Both the position numbers and the translations under genes were made by a program. Below the pieces are notes generated by a model. It did no database searches. It was given only the letters and a program-made list of their open reading frames with translations, and was not told the DNA's origin. From positions 1-49,950 of the forward strand of contig PBSR01000276.1 of NCBI GenBank assembly GCA_002726335.1: 49,950 bases of DNA, read 5' to 3'. This DNA is from Gemmatimonadaceae bacterium. GTDB lineage: Bacteria > Latescibacterota > UBA2968 > UBA8231. Shown here piece by piece: positions 26,565 to 36,981 of the stretch; position 1 is the stretch's first letter, and every line of letters starts with the position of its first letter.

Positions 26565-27122
26565 TCAGGTGACCGCCGACTTACCAGCCTTCCAGTGAAT
26601 GATCTCGTTCTCGTAGCGGATCCCTTTGCCCTTGTACGGGTCGGGCTTGCGCTTCTGACGAATATCGGCGGCGACCTGCCCCACCATCTGCTTGTCGATG
26701 CCCGACACGACGATTCGCGCCTGGGCCCCGGTGATGCCAGCGCCGATGGTGATCTCGATGCCCTCGGGAGCGACATACTCTACCTGATGCGAGAACCCGA
26801 TGTTCAGCGTCAGGTTGCGTCCCTGGGCCTCGGCGCGATAGCCGACGCCAAAGAGATCGAGGTGCTTCACATAGCCTTCGGTGACCCCCTGCACGGCGTT
26901 CGCCACGAGAGATCTGGTAAGGCCATGGAGCGCCATCGCCTGCTTGACCTCGGAGCGTCGGGTGACTCGCACCTCGGCATCGGCCACGGCAACATCGACG
27001 AAGTCTGTACGATATGACATGGCCAATTGACCCTTCGGTCCCTTGACGGTCACATCCGCTCCCTGAACGGATACATCAACACCCGTGGGAACGGGAATCG
27101 GTTGTTTGCCTACACGCGACAC
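26565..27122 (-). CDS. rplF: 50S ribosomal protein L6
   Basis: 185 aa. Begins SRVGKQPIPVPTGVDV, with the second domain and the C-terminal RKPDPYKGKGIRYENE signature. The start is GTG (27120-27122), preceded by AGGGA; the next residues SRVGK match the family N-terminus exactly, fixing the start. L6 lies near the factor-binding site of the 50S subunit. Confidence 0.96.
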   Translation of the reverse strand: MSRVGKQPIPVPTGVDVSVQGADVTVKGPKGQLAMSYRTDFVDVAVADAEVRVTRRSEVKQAMALHGLTRSLVANAVQGVTEGYVKHLDLFGVGYRAEAQGRNLTLNIGFSHQVEYVAPEGIEITIGAGITGAQARIVVSGIDKQMVGQVAADIRQKRKPDPYKGKGIRYENEIIHWKAGKSAVT

Positions 27123-27156
27123 GGTTGCTTCCCTCTTGCTGGATTCCGCAGCCTGG

Positions 27157-27555
27157 CTACCAGACGCTGCACAGGACTTCCCCGCCTACGCCCGTACGGC
27201 GGGCATCGCGGTCGGTCATTACACCTCGAGACGTTGAGACGATGGCGACACCGAGTCCACGACGGACACGTGGCAGATCACTTTTTGCCGCGTAGCGGCG
27301 GAGACCGGGCTTGCTCATACGACGCAGGCCCTGGATGATGCTGTCATTTGCAGCAGTGTATCTCAGATACAGACGCAACTGTCCCTGCTTGCCATCATCG
27401 TAGTAGGCGAAATTGTCGATGAAGCGCTCCTCAGCCAGGACGCGAGCGATCTCGCGCTTCAACTTCGACGCCGGCACGTCGACGGATCGATGGCCGGCAC
27501 TGGCGGCGTTGCGGACCCGCGTCAACAGATCGGCGATGGGATCGGTCATGCTCAT
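27157..27555 (-). CDS. rpsH: 30S ribosomal protein S8
   Basis: 132 aa. MTDPIADLLTRVRNA and the C-terminal GLGVAIVSTSRGVMTDRDAR identify S8, which binds the central domain of 16S rRNA. The first ATG (27553-27555) or one two codons later (27547-27549) could be used. In E. coli S8 represses the spc operon; no matching RNA site was recognised here. Confidence 0.96.
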   Translation of the reverse strand: MSMTDPIADLLTRVRNAASAGHRSVDVPASKLKREIARVLAEERFIDNFAYYDDGKQGQLRLYLRYTAANDSIIQGLRRMSKPGLRRYAAKSDLPRVRRGLGVAIVSTSRGVMTDRDARRTGVGGEVLCSVW

Positions 27556-27571
27556 GGTCTTGTCGCCCCCC

Positions 27572-27757
27572 CTACCAACTTGCCTTGGTCACTCCCGGAA
27601 TCTCGCCACGCAAGGCGAGTTCGCGGAAGCAGATTCGACACAGAGCGAACTTGCGGTACACACCCCTGGGTCTGCCGCACTTCTGGCAGCGCGTGTACTT
27701 GCGGACCTTGAACTTCGGCTCGCGGTTCCACTTGACTAACAGGCACTTCTTGGGCAT
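27572..27757 (-). CDS. rpsN: 30S ribosomal protein S14, zinc (type Z) form
   Basis: 61 aa from ATG 27755-27757. Short S14 with the zinc ribbon CQKCGRPRG...CRIC; the length and Cys pairs mark the C+ form. The start adopted begins [16 protein letters not shown]; ten extra upstream codons are antisense-free but not conserved. Located between rplE and rpsH. Confidence 0.95.
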   Translation of the reverse strand: MPKKCLLVKWNREPKFKVRKYTRCQKCGRPRGVYRKFALCRICFRELALRGEIPGVTKASW

Positions 27758-27767
27758 TCGCCGTCTC

Positions 27768-28307
27768 TCAGTTGCTGAAGGGGACACCGAGGAGTCGCAG
27801 CAACTCCTTGGCCTCTTCGTCGTTCGTAGCGCTGGTGACGAAAGTTATGTTCATACCGCGAATTTGGTTGACGCGGTCGTAGTCGATCTCAGGAAAGATG
27901 ATCTGCTCGCGAATCCCGAGGTTATAGTTGCCACGCCCGTCGAAGCCCGTGGCTGGCACGCCGCGGAAATCTCGTGACTGGGGCAGGGCGAAATTGACGA
28001 AGCGATCGAGAAACTCGAACATGTGCTCCCGTCGCAGCGTGACCATAGCCCCGATGGGCATACCTTCGCGCAGCTTGAAGTTCGAGATCGCCTTCTTGGC
28101 CCGGCGCACTGCCGGCTTCTGTCCGGTGATGGCAGTCAGTTCCGCCAGCACCGCGTCCAGCGCCTTGGATTCCTGCACCGCTTCGCCGACGCCGGCATTG
28201 ACTACGATCTTCTCGAGTCGCGGTACCTGCATCGTGTTGCCGTACTTGAACCGTTCCTGCAGCGCCGGAACGATCTCACTCGTGTATTGTTCTCTCAGTC
28301 TGGTCAT
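27768..28307 (-). CDS. rplE: 50S ribosomal protein L5
   Basis: 179 aa. Family blocks [39 protein letters not shown] (in two parts) and [17 protein letters not shown] identify L5, which binds 5S rRNA and contacts the P-site tRNA. ATG at 28305-28307. It ends 10 bp before rpsN. Confidence 0.96.
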   Translation of the reverse strand: MTRLREQYTSEIVPALQERFKYGNTMQVPRLEKIVVNAGVGEAVQESKALDAVLAELTAITGQKPAVRRAKKAISNFKLREGMPIGAMVTLRREHMFEFLDRFVNFALPQSRDFRGVPATGFDGRGNYNLGIREQIIFPEIDYDRVNQIRGMNITFVTSATNDEEAKELLRLLGVPFSN

Positions 28308-28332
28308 TTGTCTTCTTGTCTCTACGTCGCGC

Positions 28333-28647
28333 TCAGGAGTCGATCATTTCGCCGCTGCGCTTGGCGATGCGCACCTGGCGGCCCTCATCCAGACGCCGCC
28401 TGCCAACCCGCGTCGGCTCATCACTCTTCGGATCCACGAGCATCACATTCGAGATGTGCATCGGTGCCTCACGCTCGACGATCCCGCCCTGTGGATCACG
28501 CTGGGTCGGCTTGGTGTGCTTCTTCATCATGCGCACGCCCTCGACGATGAGACGATCCTGCTCGGGAAACACGCGCAGCACTCGACCGCGCTTGCCTTTG
28601 TCGTTGCCGCTGATTACGAGAACCGTGTCGTCACGCTTGATCTTCAT
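28333..28647 (-). CDS. rplX: 50S ribosomal protein L24
   Basis: 104 aa. KOW-domain start [20 protein letters not shown] followed by [17 protein letters not shown] and [21 protein letters not shown]24 starts 50S assembly. ATG at 28645-28647, 8 bp after rplN. Confidence 0.96.
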   Translation of the reverse strand: MKIKRDDTVLVISGNDKGKRGRVLRVFPEQDRLIVEGVRMMKKHTKPTQRDPQGGIVEREAPMHISNVMLVDPKSDEPTRVGRRRLDEGRQVRIAKRSGEMIDS

Positions 28648-28655
28648 GGGGTGCC

Positions 28656-29024
28656 TTACACAACCTCGGGAGCAAGGGACACGATGCGCATGAACTGCCG
28701 ATCGCGCAGTTCGCGGGCGACAGGACCAAAGATGCGCGTACCCCGGGGTTCATTGTCCGGATTCAAGAGAACTGCCGCATTCTCATCAAACCGTATGTAG
28801 GAACCGTCCGGGCGGCGGTATTCCTTCTTGGTGCGCACGACGACAGCGCGCGCCACCTCGCCCTCCTTCAGAGGACCGTTGGGCAGGACATCGTGCACAG
28901 CGACCACGATCAGATCTCCAACGCCAGCGTAGCGGCGTTTGGAGCCACCCAGGACACGGATGCACTTGGCCTTGCGGGCACCGGCGTTGTCCGCCATGCG
29001 AAGTATGGTGTACTCGTGAACCAT
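28656..29024 (-). CDS. rplN: 50S ribosomal protein L14
   Basis: 122 aa, the standard length. [20 protein letters not shown] and [20 protein letters not shown] are near-invariant L14 segments. The N-terminus differs from the usual MIQ (MVHEYT). ATG at 29022-29024. Confidence 0.97.
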   Translation of the reverse strand: MVHEYTILRMADNAGARKAKCIRVLGGSKRRYAGVGDLIVVAVHDVLPNGPLKEGEVARAVVVRTKKEYRRPDGSYIRFDENAAVLLNPDNEPRGTRIFGPVARELRDRQFMRIVSLAPEVV

Positions 29025-29057
29025 TTCAGACTTTCTTGAATGAGGCCGCGCCGGCCG

Positions 29058-29333
29058 TCAGCCGTGAACGACTGCCTTTTCCAGGACCTGCACCAGGCGC
29101 CAACACTTTGTCTTGCTCATGGGCCGACACTCTCGCAGGCGCACGACGTCTCCCACATTCGACTCGTTCTGCTCGTCGTGAGCAACTGCCTTCGACGTCC
29201 GTGTCATCCCCTTGCCGTACAGTCGGTGCGACTTGCGCAGGTCAACGACGACAACACGAGTTTTCTCGTTGCCCGCCTTGATCACGCATCCTTCGATGAC
29301 ACGTCCACCGAAACCATCTTGATCTTCTGCCAT
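29058..29333 (-). CDS. rpsQ: 30S ribosomal protein S17
   Basis: 91 aa. VVVDLRKSHRLYGKGMTRTS, GDVVRLRECRPMSKTKCWRL identify S17. The N-terminus is altered (MAEDQDGFGGRVIEG), without the usual RK-rich start. ATG at 29331-29333; 9 bp after rpmC. Confidence 0.95.
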   Translation of the reverse strand: MAEDQDGFGGRVIEGCVIKAGNEKTRVVVVDLRKSHRLYGKGMTRTSKAVAHDEQNESNVGDVVRLRECRPMSKTKCWRLVQVLEKAVVHG

Positions 29334-29342
29334 GTCCTTGCC

Positions 29343-29555
29343 TTAGTTCTCCTGCTCAGCGCCGAGCTTGGCGGCGTTTTCGGTCAACAGGGTACGCACT
29401 CTGGCGATGTCCCGTCGCACGTCCCGGAGCCGCATAGGGCTGCTCAACTGTCCGAGGGTGTGCTGGAATCGAAGATTGAAGCTCTCCTCTTCGAGTTCCT
29501 CCAGCCTCTCCGCCAGATCGTCGGCGCTCTGCTCTCTCAGTTCACTTGCCTTCAT
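29343..29555 (-). CDS. rpmC: 50S ribosomal protein L29
   Basis: 70 aa from ATG 29553-29555. MKASELREQSADDLAERLEE and LRFQHTLGQLSSPMRLRDVR are typical of L29, a helical hairpin near the peptide exit. A longer upstream frame to 29663 overlaps rplP and was rejected. Confidence 0.95.
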   Translation of the reverse strand: MKASELREQSADDLAERLEELEEESFNLRFQHTLGQLSSPMRLRDVRRDIARVRTLLTENAAKLGAEQEN

Positions 29556-29574
29556 CGTTGTCTTCTCCTGCCCC

Positions 29575-29985
29575 TCAGCCCAGACGCTCGACAAGCTTCG
29601 TCTTGATGGGAAGCTTGTGGCCAGCCTTCCGAAGTGCCTCCTTGGCGACCTCCTCCGTAACACCTGACAGCTCGAACATCACTCGACCGGGCTTGACGAC
29701 GGCGACCCATTCCTCAGGCGCTCCCTTGCCCTTACCCATCCTTGTCTCGGCAGGCTTCTTTGTCAGCGGCTTGTCCGGGAACACCCGGATCCACAGCTTG
29801 CCCGTCCGGCTCATGGCCCGACTGATGGCGATGCGGGCCGCCTCGATCTGTCGACTCGTGACCCAGCCCGGCTCCAGCGCCTTCAGGCCGAACTCCCCGA
29901 AGGAAACGAGGGCTCCACCCTTGGTCTGACCGCGCATGCGCCCGCGAGACTGCTTGCGCCACTTGACCTTTTTCGGCATCAACAT
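29575..29985 (-). CDS. rplP: 50S ribosomal protein L16
   Basis: 136 aa. [20 protein letters not shown] and [20 protein letters not shown] are the expected signatures; the latter includes the Arg hydroxylation-site region known in other bacteria. ATG at 29983-29985. Located between rpsC and rpmC. Confidence 0.97.
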   Translation of the reverse strand: MLMPKKVKWRKQSRGRMRGQTKGGALVSFGEFGLKALEPGWVTSRQIEAARIAISRAMSRTGKLWIRVFPDKPLTKKPAETRMGKGKGAPEEWVAVVKPGRVMFELSGVTEEVAKEALRKAGHKLPIKTKLVERLG

Positions 29986-29999
29986 GGTTGTCTACGTCC

Positions 30000-30659
30000 T
30001 CAGATCTTCTGCTGCTGTTCTGCTTCGGCTTCGTCAACGACTTCACCGTGACAGATCCATACCTTCACGCCTACCGTGCCGGACACGGTAAAGGCAGTGG
30101 CCGTGGCGAAGTCGATATCGGCGCGCAGAGTATGCAGAGGCACGCGCCCTGCCGGTTCGGAGCGCTCATGACGCGTCATCTCTGAGCCACCGATCCGTCC
30201 GTTGCACTCAATGCGTATCCCTTCAGCACCCATCCGCATCGACGACGCGACACACTTCTTGATGGCCCGTCGAAAAGCGACGCGCTGCTCAAACTGCCGG
30301 GCGAGATTATCCGCCACCAACTGGGCGTCGAGCTCCGGTTTCTTCACTTCCTGAATATTGAGAGTCACGTCCTTCTTGGTCAGCGTCTTCAGTTCATCAC
30401 GCAGCTTATCGACCTCGGCGCCGCGGCGGCCGATGGCGATGCCGGGACGCGCCGTGTGTACTTCGATTGTCACACGCTTGGGATGCCGCTCGATGTTGAC
30501 GCGAGACACGCCGGCGCGCTGCAGGCGCTGATGGATGTATCGACGCAGGGTGATGTCCTCACCAAGGAGCACAGAGAAATCCTTCTCCGCGAACCAGTTT
30601 GAACTCCAGCCCTTGATGACACCCAGGCGAAAGCCGTAGGGATGTGTCTTCTGACCCAA
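30000..30659 (-). CDS. rpsC: 30S ribosomal protein S3
   Basis: 219 aa. Begins GQKTHPYGFRLGVIKGWSS; the KH domain contains GIAIGRRGAEVDKLRDEL and the C-terminal domain ends in a Gln-rich tail (EAEAEQQQKI). The start is TTG (30657-30659), because GQKTHP must directly follow the initiator in this family; GAGAGG lies eight bases upstream. Confidence 0.96.
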   Translation of the reverse strand: MGQKTHPYGFRLGVIKGWSSNWFAEKDFSVLLGEDITLRRYIHQRLQRAGVSRVNIERHPKRVTIEVHTARPGIAIGRRGAEVDKLRDELKTLTKKDVTLNIQEVKKPELDAQLVADNLARQFEQRVAFRRAIKKCVASSMRMGAEGIRIECNGRIGGSEMTRHERSEPAGRVPLHTLRADIDFATATAFTVSGTVGVKVWICHGEVVDEAEAEQQQKI

Positions 30660-30703
30660 TGCAGTTTCCTCTCTTGACTCTTTCTCGTCCTGGCCCGTTC
30701 GGC

Positions 30704-31135
30704 CTACTCGGCGACAGCGGCTTCTTCAGCCGCAGCGCTCTCTGCCGGAGACACCGGCGCTTGCACATCGTCATCGTCGCGACCGTCGGAAACCACGATC
30801 GTTACGTGGCTCTGACGCTTCAGGATTCGATTCGCAGAACCCCTTGCCCGTGGCCGCAGCCGCTTGAGGGTGCGGCCCTGGTCGGCCTGAATGCTGCTGA
30901 CGAACAGATCCTCCACATCGACCGGCGGACCTGCCATCTCCTCATCATCATCCTGGCGTGTGGCATTGGCGATGGCCGAACGCAGGGTCTTTTCGATAAT
31001 GCCGGCAGCACGTCTTGGCAGGTACTGAAGGATTGCCAAGGCTTCTTCCACCGGTTTTCCACGAATCAGGTCGATGACCTGACGGACTTTGGTGGCCGGG
31101 ATTCCGATGTGTCGTTGTACGGCTCGCGCTTCCAT
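30704..31135 (-). CDS. rplV: 50S ribosomal protein L22
   Basis: 143 aa. RHIGIPATKVRQVIDLIRGK and the exit-tunnel beta hairpin RLRPRARGSANRILKRQSHV identify L22. A C-terminal Ala/Glu tail (ESAAAEEAAVAE) extends beyond the usual ~110-115 residues. ATG at 31133-31135. Confidence 0.96.
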   Translation of the reverse strand: MEARAVQRHIGIPATKVRQVIDLIRGKPVEEALAILQYLPRRAAGIIEKTLRSAIANATRQDDDEEMAGPPVDVEDLFVSSIQADQGRTLKRLRPRARGSANRILKRQSHVTIVVSDGRDDDDVQAPVSPAESAAAEEAAVAE

Positions 31136-31147
31136 GACTCGTTCCCT

Positions 31148-31444
31148 CTATCCCAACGACCGGACGCCGGTGGCGCGCTCGTTGGCGCGCCCGGTATGCG
31201 AGCGGAATGTGCGCGTCGGCGCAAACTCTCCCAGCTTGTGACCCACCATGTTCTCAGTGATATACACCGGGATGAACTTGTTCCCGTTGTGCACGGCGAG
31301 TGTGTGGCCGACGAAGTCTGGCGTGATCGTCGAACGCCGCGACCAGGTACGCAACACCTTCTTGTCACCCGTCTTGTTCATACCTTCAATCTTGTCGGCC
31401 AGATGGCCGTCGACGAAGGGGCCTTTCTTGATAGAGCGCGGCAC
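31148..31444 (-). CDS. rpsS: 30S ribosomal protein S19
   Basis: 98 aa. [18 protein letters not shown] and [20 protein letters not shown] with [14 protein letters not shown] are near-universal S19 motifs. GTG start (31442-31444) preceded by AAGGGA; PRS must follow the initiator. Confidence 0.97.
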   Translation of the reverse strand: MPRSIKKGPFVDGHLADKIEGMNKTGDKKVLRTWSRRSTITPDFVGHTLAVHNGNKFIPVYITENMVGHKLGEFAPTRTFRSHTGRANERATGVRSLG

Positions 31445-31465
31445 GTAGCGTTCCCTTCCCTCTTC

Positions 31466-32302
31466 TTACTTGCGGTTGCGGCGACGCAGGATCCAGGCGT
31501 TGGACGCCTTTTTCCGTTTGCGTGTCCGGTATCCTTTGGTGGGCTTGCCCCAGGGCGTGACCGGATGTCGGCCTCCCGAAGTCTTGCCCTCACCGCCACC
31601 ATGCGGATGATCGACGGGATTCATGACCACTCCCCTGACCTTGGGGCGGCGCCCGAGCCAGCGAGATCTGCCAGCCTTGCCCAGGACCACGTTCCCGTGA
31701 TCCACATTCCCGACCCGGCCGACAGTGGCCCTGCAGGAGAGCAGCACCTCCCGGTCCTCACCTGAGGGCAGTCGCAGATGCACACGACCGCTTTCCTCGT
31801 CCCGTGCCATGATCCTGATCTCGCAACCGGCACTGCGGGCCATACGACCGCCCTGACCGGGATTGAGCTCGATATTGTGCACCGTCGTGCCGATGGGTAT
31901 GCGTGACATCGGCAGGGCATTGCCTACCGCGATGGGTGCGTCTGGCCCACTCATGACCTGCGAGCCCACGGCCAGCCCGTGGGGCGCCAGCATGTAACGC
32001 TTCTCCCCGTCGCGATAGACGATGAGAGCGATGAAGGCCGACCTGTTGGGATCATACTCGATTGTGGCGACGCGACCTGGGACTCCGTCCTTGTTGCGCC
32101 GGAAATCGATGACCCTGTAGCGACGCTTATGTCCGCCACCGCGACGGCGGGCGGTGATTCTGCCGCGACTGTTCCGCCCACCCGACTTGGTCAGTGGTGC
32201 CGTCAGTGACTTCTCGGGCGCGTCGGTGGTCACCTCGGTGAACGTGTTTACCGTCTTGTGACGCTGCGTCGGCGTAACGGGACGGAACCTCTTGATCGGC
32301 AT
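31466..32302 (-). CDS. rplB: 50S ribosomal protein L2
   Basis: 278 aa. N-terminal [14 protein letters not shown], internal [20 protein letters not shown] and the conserved C-terminal [20 protein letters not shown], which contains the His needed for peptidyl transferase function. ATG at 32300-32302. Confidence 0.97.
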   Translation of the reverse strand: MPIKRFRPVTPTQRHKTVNTFTEVTTDAPEKSLTAPLTKSGGRNSRGRITARRRGGGHKRRYRVIDFRRNKDGVPGRVATIEYDPNRSAFIALIVYRDGEKRYMLAPHGLAVGSQVMSGPDAPIAVGNALPMSRIPIGTTVHNIELNPGQGGRMARSAGCEIRIMARDEESGRVHLRLPSGEDREVLLSCRATVGRVGNVDHGNVVLGKAGRSRWLGRRPKVRGVVMNPVDHPHGGGEGKTSGGRHPVTPWGKPTKGYRTRKRKKASNAWILRRRNRK

Positions 32303-32319
32303 TTCTTGCTATCCCTGTC

Positions 32320-32607
32320 TCAGAGGTTCTCGATCAGATCGATGGACTCGCCCGAACGCAGTTTCACGTACGCCTTCTTCCAGGAAGACGTGCTGCCCTG
32401 ATGGGCGCCCTGGCGCTTTGGCTTCGGACGCACTGTCAGAGTGCGCACTGAATCGACCTTGACCTCGAAAATTGACTCCACCGCCTGCCGGATCTGGACC
32501 TTGTTCGCCCGCGCATCCACCTTGAATGTGTAGGTGTTGCCATCGCGGAGTATCGTGGCCTTTTCGGTTACCACCGGACTGCGGAGTATGCTGCGTGAAC
32601 CGGACAT
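32320..32607 (-). CDS. rplW: 50S ribosomal protein L23
   Basis: 95 aa from ATG 32605-32607, or 100 aa from a GTG at 32620-32622 that overlaps the rplD stop. SILRSPVVTEKATIL, YTFKVDARANKVQIRQAVE and VRTLTVRPKPKRQG identify L23, a tunnel-exit protein that docks trigger factor and SRP. AGGGA precedes the ATG closely. Confidence 0.95.
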   Translation of the reverse strand: MSGSRSILRSPVVTEKATILRDGNTYTFKVDARANKVQIRQAVESIFEVKVDSVRTLTVRPKPKRQGAHQGSTSSWKKAYVKLRSGESIDLIENL

Positions 32608-32618
32608 TTTCCCTGACC

Positions 32619-33263
32619 TCACTCGCCTGCGTCGTCGCCGTGGATACGGCTGAGCGCATCGACGGCCGCCCGTTCGAGGACCAGCACATCAGCGGCGACG
32701 ATGTCGTATGTGCCCACTGTATCCGCCGTGCGAATCTGTACCCTGGGTATGTTGCGGCCCGACTTTACCACGACCGGTGAATTCTCGGCGGTGACGAGCA
32801 AGACCTTGCGCCCTTCAAGACCGCACGCCGCCAGAGCGCCGGCGAAGCTCTTCGTGCTCGGCTCCGTCAGGCCCAGGCCATCGACGACAACGATCTGACC
32901 GTCCTGACCCATGGCAGTGAGAGCCGAACGCAAGGCCTGCTTGCGCAGGGAGCGCGGCAACTTGGTGCGATAGTCACGCGGCTTCGGCAGACCGAATGCC
33001 ACACCGCCTCCGCGGAGCAGAGGGCTGCCGACAGTTCCCCGGCGGGCTCCCCCGGTTCCCTTCTGGCGATGATGCTTCTTCTTGGAGCGAGCTGTCTCGG
33101 AGCGACCGAGGACCGAAGCGTTGCCCTGGCGCTGATTGGCCTCGTAAGCGACCACGGCGGTGTGCACCGCCGTCGCCGACACCCGGGCCTCGAACAGAGC
33201 CACCGGCAAGTCGACCGTTCCGGTCTTCTTCCCTGCTGCGCTCAGAATGTCTACGGAGGGCAT
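32619..33263 (-). CDS. rplD: 50S ribosomal protein L4
   Basis: 214 aa. KKKHHRQKGTGGARRGTVGS and LRKQALRSALTAMGQDGQIV are typical L4 blocks. ATG at 33261-33263 lies only 8 bp after the rpsJ stop: the L3 gene that separates them in nearly all bacteria is absent. AGG sits seven bases before the start. In E. coli L4 represses the S10 operon. Confidence 0.96.
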   Translation of the reverse strand: MPSVDILSAAGKKTGTVDLPVALFEARVSATAVHTAVVAYEANQRQGNASVLGRSETARSKKKHHRQKGTGGARRGTVGSPLLRGGGVAFGLPKPRDYRTKLPRSLRKQALRSALTAMGQDGQIVVVDGLGLTEPSTKSFAGALAACGLEGRKVLLVTAENSPVVVKSGRNIPRVQIRTADTVGTYDIVAADVLVLERAAVDALSRIHGDDAGE

Positions 33264-33271
33264 GACTGTAC

Positions 33272-33580
33272 CTATACCTTGATGTCGATGCCGATGCCGG
33301 CGGGCAGGTCGAGTTTCATCAGTGAATCGACCGTCTGCGGCGTCGACTCGTAGATATCGATGAGCCTCTTGTGTACGCGCGTTTCGAACTGCTCGCGGGA
33401 TTTCTTGTCCACGAAGGGCCCGCGGAGCACGGTGTAGATCGTGCGCCTTGTGGGCAACGGGACGGGACCCGCGATCCGGGCGCCACTGCGCCGCACCGTT
33501 TGGACGATCTCGTCCACGGAGCGGTCGAGCGCCGCGTGGTCATAGGCCTTCAGCCGAATGCGAATCCTGTCAACAGCCAC
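33272..33580 (-). CDS. rpsJ: 30S ribosomal protein S10 / NusE
   Basis: 102 aa. [40 protein letters not shown] and [16 protein letters not shown] identify S10, which also acts as NusE in antitermination. GTG start (33578-33580) with AAGGAA upstream. It is followed directly by rplD instead of rplC. Confidence 0.97.
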   Translation of the reverse strand: MAVDRIRIRLKAYDHAALDRSVDEIVQTVRRSGARIAGPVPLPTRRTIYTVLRGPFVDKKSREQFETRVHKRLIDIYESTPQTVDSLMKLDLPAGIGIDIKV

Positions 33581-33589
33581 GTTCGTTCC

Positions 33590-34780
33590 TTATTCCGTGA
33601 TCTCGATAACCACACCAGAACCGATCGTGCGCCCACCCTCACGGATGGCGAAACGCAGACCCGGCTCGATAGCGATAGGCTGGTACAGATCCACGTCCAT
33701 GGTGACGTTGTCGCCGGGCATGACCATCTCCGTGCCTTCCGGCAGGGCGATGTCACCGGTAACGTCGGTCGTGCGGAAGTAGAACTGCGGGCGGTAACCG
33801 GAGAAAAACGGCTTTTCCCGTCCGCCCTCTTTCCCCGTCAGCACGTAGACCTCAGCCTTGAACTTCTGGTGCGGCGTGATACTGCCAGGCTTGCACAGGA
33901 CCATGCCGCGCTGCAACTCTTCTTTCTCGACGCCGCGGAGGAGGATGCCAACGTTGTCACCGGCCTGACCGGAGTCGAGGAGCTTGCGGAACATCTCGAC
34001 GCCTGTGCACACGGTCTTGCGCGTCTCGCGGATGCCGACGACTTCGAGATCCTCACTGACTTTGACGACACCCCGCTCGATACGACCCGTACCCACAGTG
34101 CCGCGACCCGTGATGGAGAACACGTCCTCCACCGGCATCAGAAAGGGCTGGTCCACTGGGCGCTCGGGGAGAGGGATATAATCGTCGACGGCGGCCATCA
34201 GTTCAGTGATCGAACCATTGCCGATTTCGCCATCATCGCCCTCCACCGCTTTCAACGCGGACCCACGAATCATGGGAATATCGTCTCCGGGAAAATCGTA
34301 CTCGGAGAGCAACTCACGAGTCTCGAGCTCGACGAGGTCGAGCAACTCCGGATCGTCGACCATGTCCACCTTGTTGAGGTAGACGACAATCTTGGGCACG
34401 TTGACCTGACGGGCGAGCAGGATGTGCTCGCGGGTCTGGATCATGGGGCCATCGGCGGCGCTGACCACCAGAATAGCGCCATCCATCTGCGCCGCACCCG
34501 TGATCATATTCTTGATGTAATCGGCGTGACCAGGGCAGTCGACGTGGGCGTAGTGTCGATTCGTCGTCTCATATTCCTGATGAGAGACGTTGATCGTCAC
34601 GCCACGCTCTTTCTCTTCCTTGGCGTTGTCGATATCGTCGATGCTTTTCGCCTCAGCCAGACCCTGGGCAGCCAGGTTCATCGTGATCGCCGCCGTCAGC
34701 GTCGTCTTACCGTGATCCACGTGGCCGATCGTGCCGACATTCACATGGGGCTTGTTGCGCTCGAATTTATCCTTGGCCAT
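33590..34780 (-). CDS. tuf: Elongation factor Tu
   Basis: 396 aa. GTPase motifs [16 protein letters not shown] and NKVD are intact, as is the C-terminal [14 protein letters not shown]. Small variations from common sequences occur ([11 protein letters not shown] for the usual RGITIN segment). Only this copy, after fusA, is in view; the second copy often found between tRNA-Thr and tRNA-Trp is absent. ATG at 34778-34780, 72 bp after fusA. Confidence 0.98.
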   Translation of the reverse strand: MAKDKFERNKPHVNVGTIGHVDHGKTTLTAAITMNLAAQGLAEAKSIDDIDNAKEEKERGVTINVSHQEYETTNRHYAHVDCPGHADYIKNMITGAAQMDGAILVVSAADGPMIQTREHILLARQVNVPKIVVYLNKVDMVDDPELLDLVELETRELLSEYDFPGDDIPMIRGSALKAVEGDDGEIGNGSITELMAAVDDYIPLPERPVDQPFLMPVEDVFSITGRGTVGTGRIERGVVKVSEDLEVVGIRETRKTVCTGVEMFRKLLDSGQAGDNVGILLRGVEKEELQRGMVLCKPGSITPHQKFKAEVYVLTGKEGGREKPFFSGYRPQFYFRTTDVTGDIALPEGTEMVMPGDNVTMDVDLYQPIAIEPGLRFAIREGGRTIGSGVVIEITE

Positions 34781-34852
34781 TTCCTGATTCTCCCCTTGCT
34801 GACTTTCTGCTTCTTGTCTTTTCCGTGATCTGGTGAAATCCTGTTGTCTGGC

Positions 34853-36973
34853 TCAACGGCCGCTCTTGGCTCTCTTGGCGCCCTTGGCTTCCCCGGTACC
34901 CTGAATCCTGGCGACGATCTCTTCCATGACGGACTTGGGCACTTCGCGAAAGTTGGCGAACTGCAGCGTGAAGACGGCGCGCCCCTGGGTCAATGACCGC
35001 AGACGTGTGGCGTATCCGAAGGTCTCTGACAGTGGAATCTTGGCGGCGATCACCTGCGCGTCAGAGCGAGGATTGATCCCCTCAACATCTGCCCGGTGTG
35101 AGTTGAGATCGCCGATGACGTCGCCCAGATATTGATCTGGCACGACCACTTCAAGACTCATGATCGGCTCCATGAGGAACGGCTTGGACTTGGCCGCACC
35201 GTCTTTGAAGCCCATCGAGCCGGCCACCTTGAACGCCATTTCCGAGGAATCGACATCGTGATAGGAGCCATCGACAAGCTCGACCTTGATGTCCTCTATC
35301 GGGTAGCCGGCGACCGGACCATTGGACATGGCCTCGCCAATGCCCTGCTTGACGGCATTGACATACTCCCGGGGCACAGCGCCGCCGACGATCTTGTTGT
35401 CGAAGACCAGACCCGTCCCGGCTTCCCCCGGCGAAATCTCGAGCTCCACATGGCCATACTGGCCGCGTCCACCAGACTGGCGCACGAAACGACCCGTGCC
35501 ATGGCTGGCGACGCGCAGACCCTCTTTGTAGGCGACCTGGGGTTTACCCACGTTGGCTTCGACCTTGAACTCTCGAAAGAGCCGGTCGACGAGGATCTCA
35601 AGATGAAGTTCGCCCATTCCTGAGATGACCGTCTGCGCCGTGTCCGGGTCAACGCGCACCCGAAACGTGGGGTCCTCTTCCGCGAGTTTGGTCAGGGCCG
35701 TCTGCAACGACTCCTGGTCGGCGCGGGTCTTCGGCTCGATGGCCACGTGTACCACCGGCTCGGCGAACTCGATCTTCTCCAGCGCGATCTGATGCGCCTC
35801 GTCGCACAGCGTGTCACCTGTGGTCGAGTTCTTCAGGCCCACGACCGCGACGATATCGCCAGCGTGGACTTCCTTCTTCTCCGTCCGGTCGTTGGCGTGC
35901 ATCTCCAACAGTCGAGAAACCCGCTCACGTCGACCCGTCGAGACATTGTATATGTATGAACCCGCCTGCAGCGTACCCGAGTAGACCCGCACAAATGACA
36001 GGCGACCGACGAAGGGGTCGGTCATGATCTTGAAGGCCAGCGCCGAAAAGGGCTCATCGTCCCGGGCCTGGCGCACGGCTTCTTCTTCTGAGTCAGGCAG
36101 GTGTCCGGTGACCTCGGGGACGTCTGCCGGTGATGGCAGGTAGTTGACGACGCAGTCGAGCAGGCGCTGTACGCCCTTGTGCTTGAAGGCACTGCCGCAG
36201 CACACAGGCACGGCCTTGAGAGCGATCGTCGCCTGACGCAGAGCTGCGACGATCTCAGCCTCCTCGATCTCACCGCCCTCGAGGAATTTCTCCAACAGAT
36301 GGTCATCGAACTCTGCCACAGCCTCGAGCAGCTTTTCGCGGTATTCGAGGGCCCGTGACATGAGATCTTCGGGAATCTCACCCTCGAAGAAGTCCGACCC
36401 GAGGGAGGTCTCTTCGTACGTGATCGACTTCATCGCCACCAGGTCGATCAGACCAGTGAACGTCTCGCCCGTGCCGATGGGCAACTGGATCGGCACGAAA
36501 TTGCTGCCCAGCCTGTCGGTCAGCATCTGCAGGACGTTGTAGAAGTCGGCGCCGTTGCGATCCATCTTGTTGACGAAGGCGATGCGCGGGACCTCGTAGC
36601 GGTCGGCCTGGCGCCACACCGTCTCCGACTGCGGTTCGACACCACCTACGGCGCAGAACACGCCGACGGCACCGTCGAGGACGCGCAACGACCGCTCCAC
36701 CTCGGCGGTGAAGTCCACATGGCCAGGGGTGTCGATGATGTTGACGCGATGATCGTTCCACTCACAGGCAGTGGCAGCGGAAGTGATGGTAATTCCTCGC
36801 TCCCGTTCCTGTTCCATCCAGTCCATGGTCGCATTGCCGTCATGGACCTCGCCCATGCGGTGTACGCGGCCTGTGTAGTAGAGGATACGCTCGGTCGTCG
36901 TCGTCTTGCCCGCGTCGATGTGGGCAGCGATCCCGATGTTCCTCGTGTTCTCTATGCTGTGCGATCTGGCCAC
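34853..36973 (-). CDS. fusA: Elongation factor G
   Basis: 706 aa, standard length. GTPase motifs [28 protein letters not shown] and NKMDR, followed by domains II-V with [14 protein letters not shown]. The start is GTG (36971-36973) with AAGGG five bases upstream. Catalyses translocation with GTP hydrolysis, and ribosome recycling with RRF. Located between rpsG and tuf, as in the str operon. Confidence 0.98.
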   Translation of the reverse strand: MARSHSIENTRNIGIAAHIDAGKTTTTERILYYTGRVHRMGEVHDGNATMDWMEQERERGITITSAATACEWNDHRVNIIDTPGHVDFTAEVERSLRVLDGAVGVFCAVGGVEPQSETVWRQADRYEVPRIAFVNKMDRNGADFYNVLQMLTDRLGSNFVPIQLPIGTGETFTGLIDLVAMKSITYEETSLGSDFFEGEIPEDLMSRALEYREKLLEAVAEFDDHLLEKFLEGGEIEEAEIVAALRQATIALKAVPVCCGSAFKHKGVQRLLDCVVNYLPSPADVPEVTGHLPDSEEEAVRQARDDEPFSALAFKIMTDPFVGRLSFVRVYSGTLQAGSYIYNVSTGRRERVSRLLEMHANDRTEKKEVHAGDIVAVVGLKNSTTGDTLCDEAHQIALEKIEFAEPVVHVAIEPKTRADQESLQTALTKLAEEDPTFRVRVDPDTAQTVISGMGELHLEILVDRLFREFKVEANVGKPQVAYKEGLRVASHGTGRFVRQSGGRGQYGHVELEISPGEAGTGLVFDNKIVGGAVPREYVNAVKQGIGEAMSNGPVAGYPIEDIKVELVDGSYHDVDSSEMAFKVAGSMGFKDGAAKSKPFLMEPIMSLEVVVPDQYLGDVIGDLNSHRADVEGINPRSDAQVIAAKIPLSETFGYATRLRSLTQGRAVFTLQFANFREVPKSVMEEIVARIQGTGEAKGAKRAKSGR

Positions 36974-36981
36974 GATACCCT

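Noticed and set aside
33371..34828. Plus-strand open frame of 485 codons across tuf and rpsJ
   Set aside because: Antisense to two fully conserved genes; no independent start or domain.
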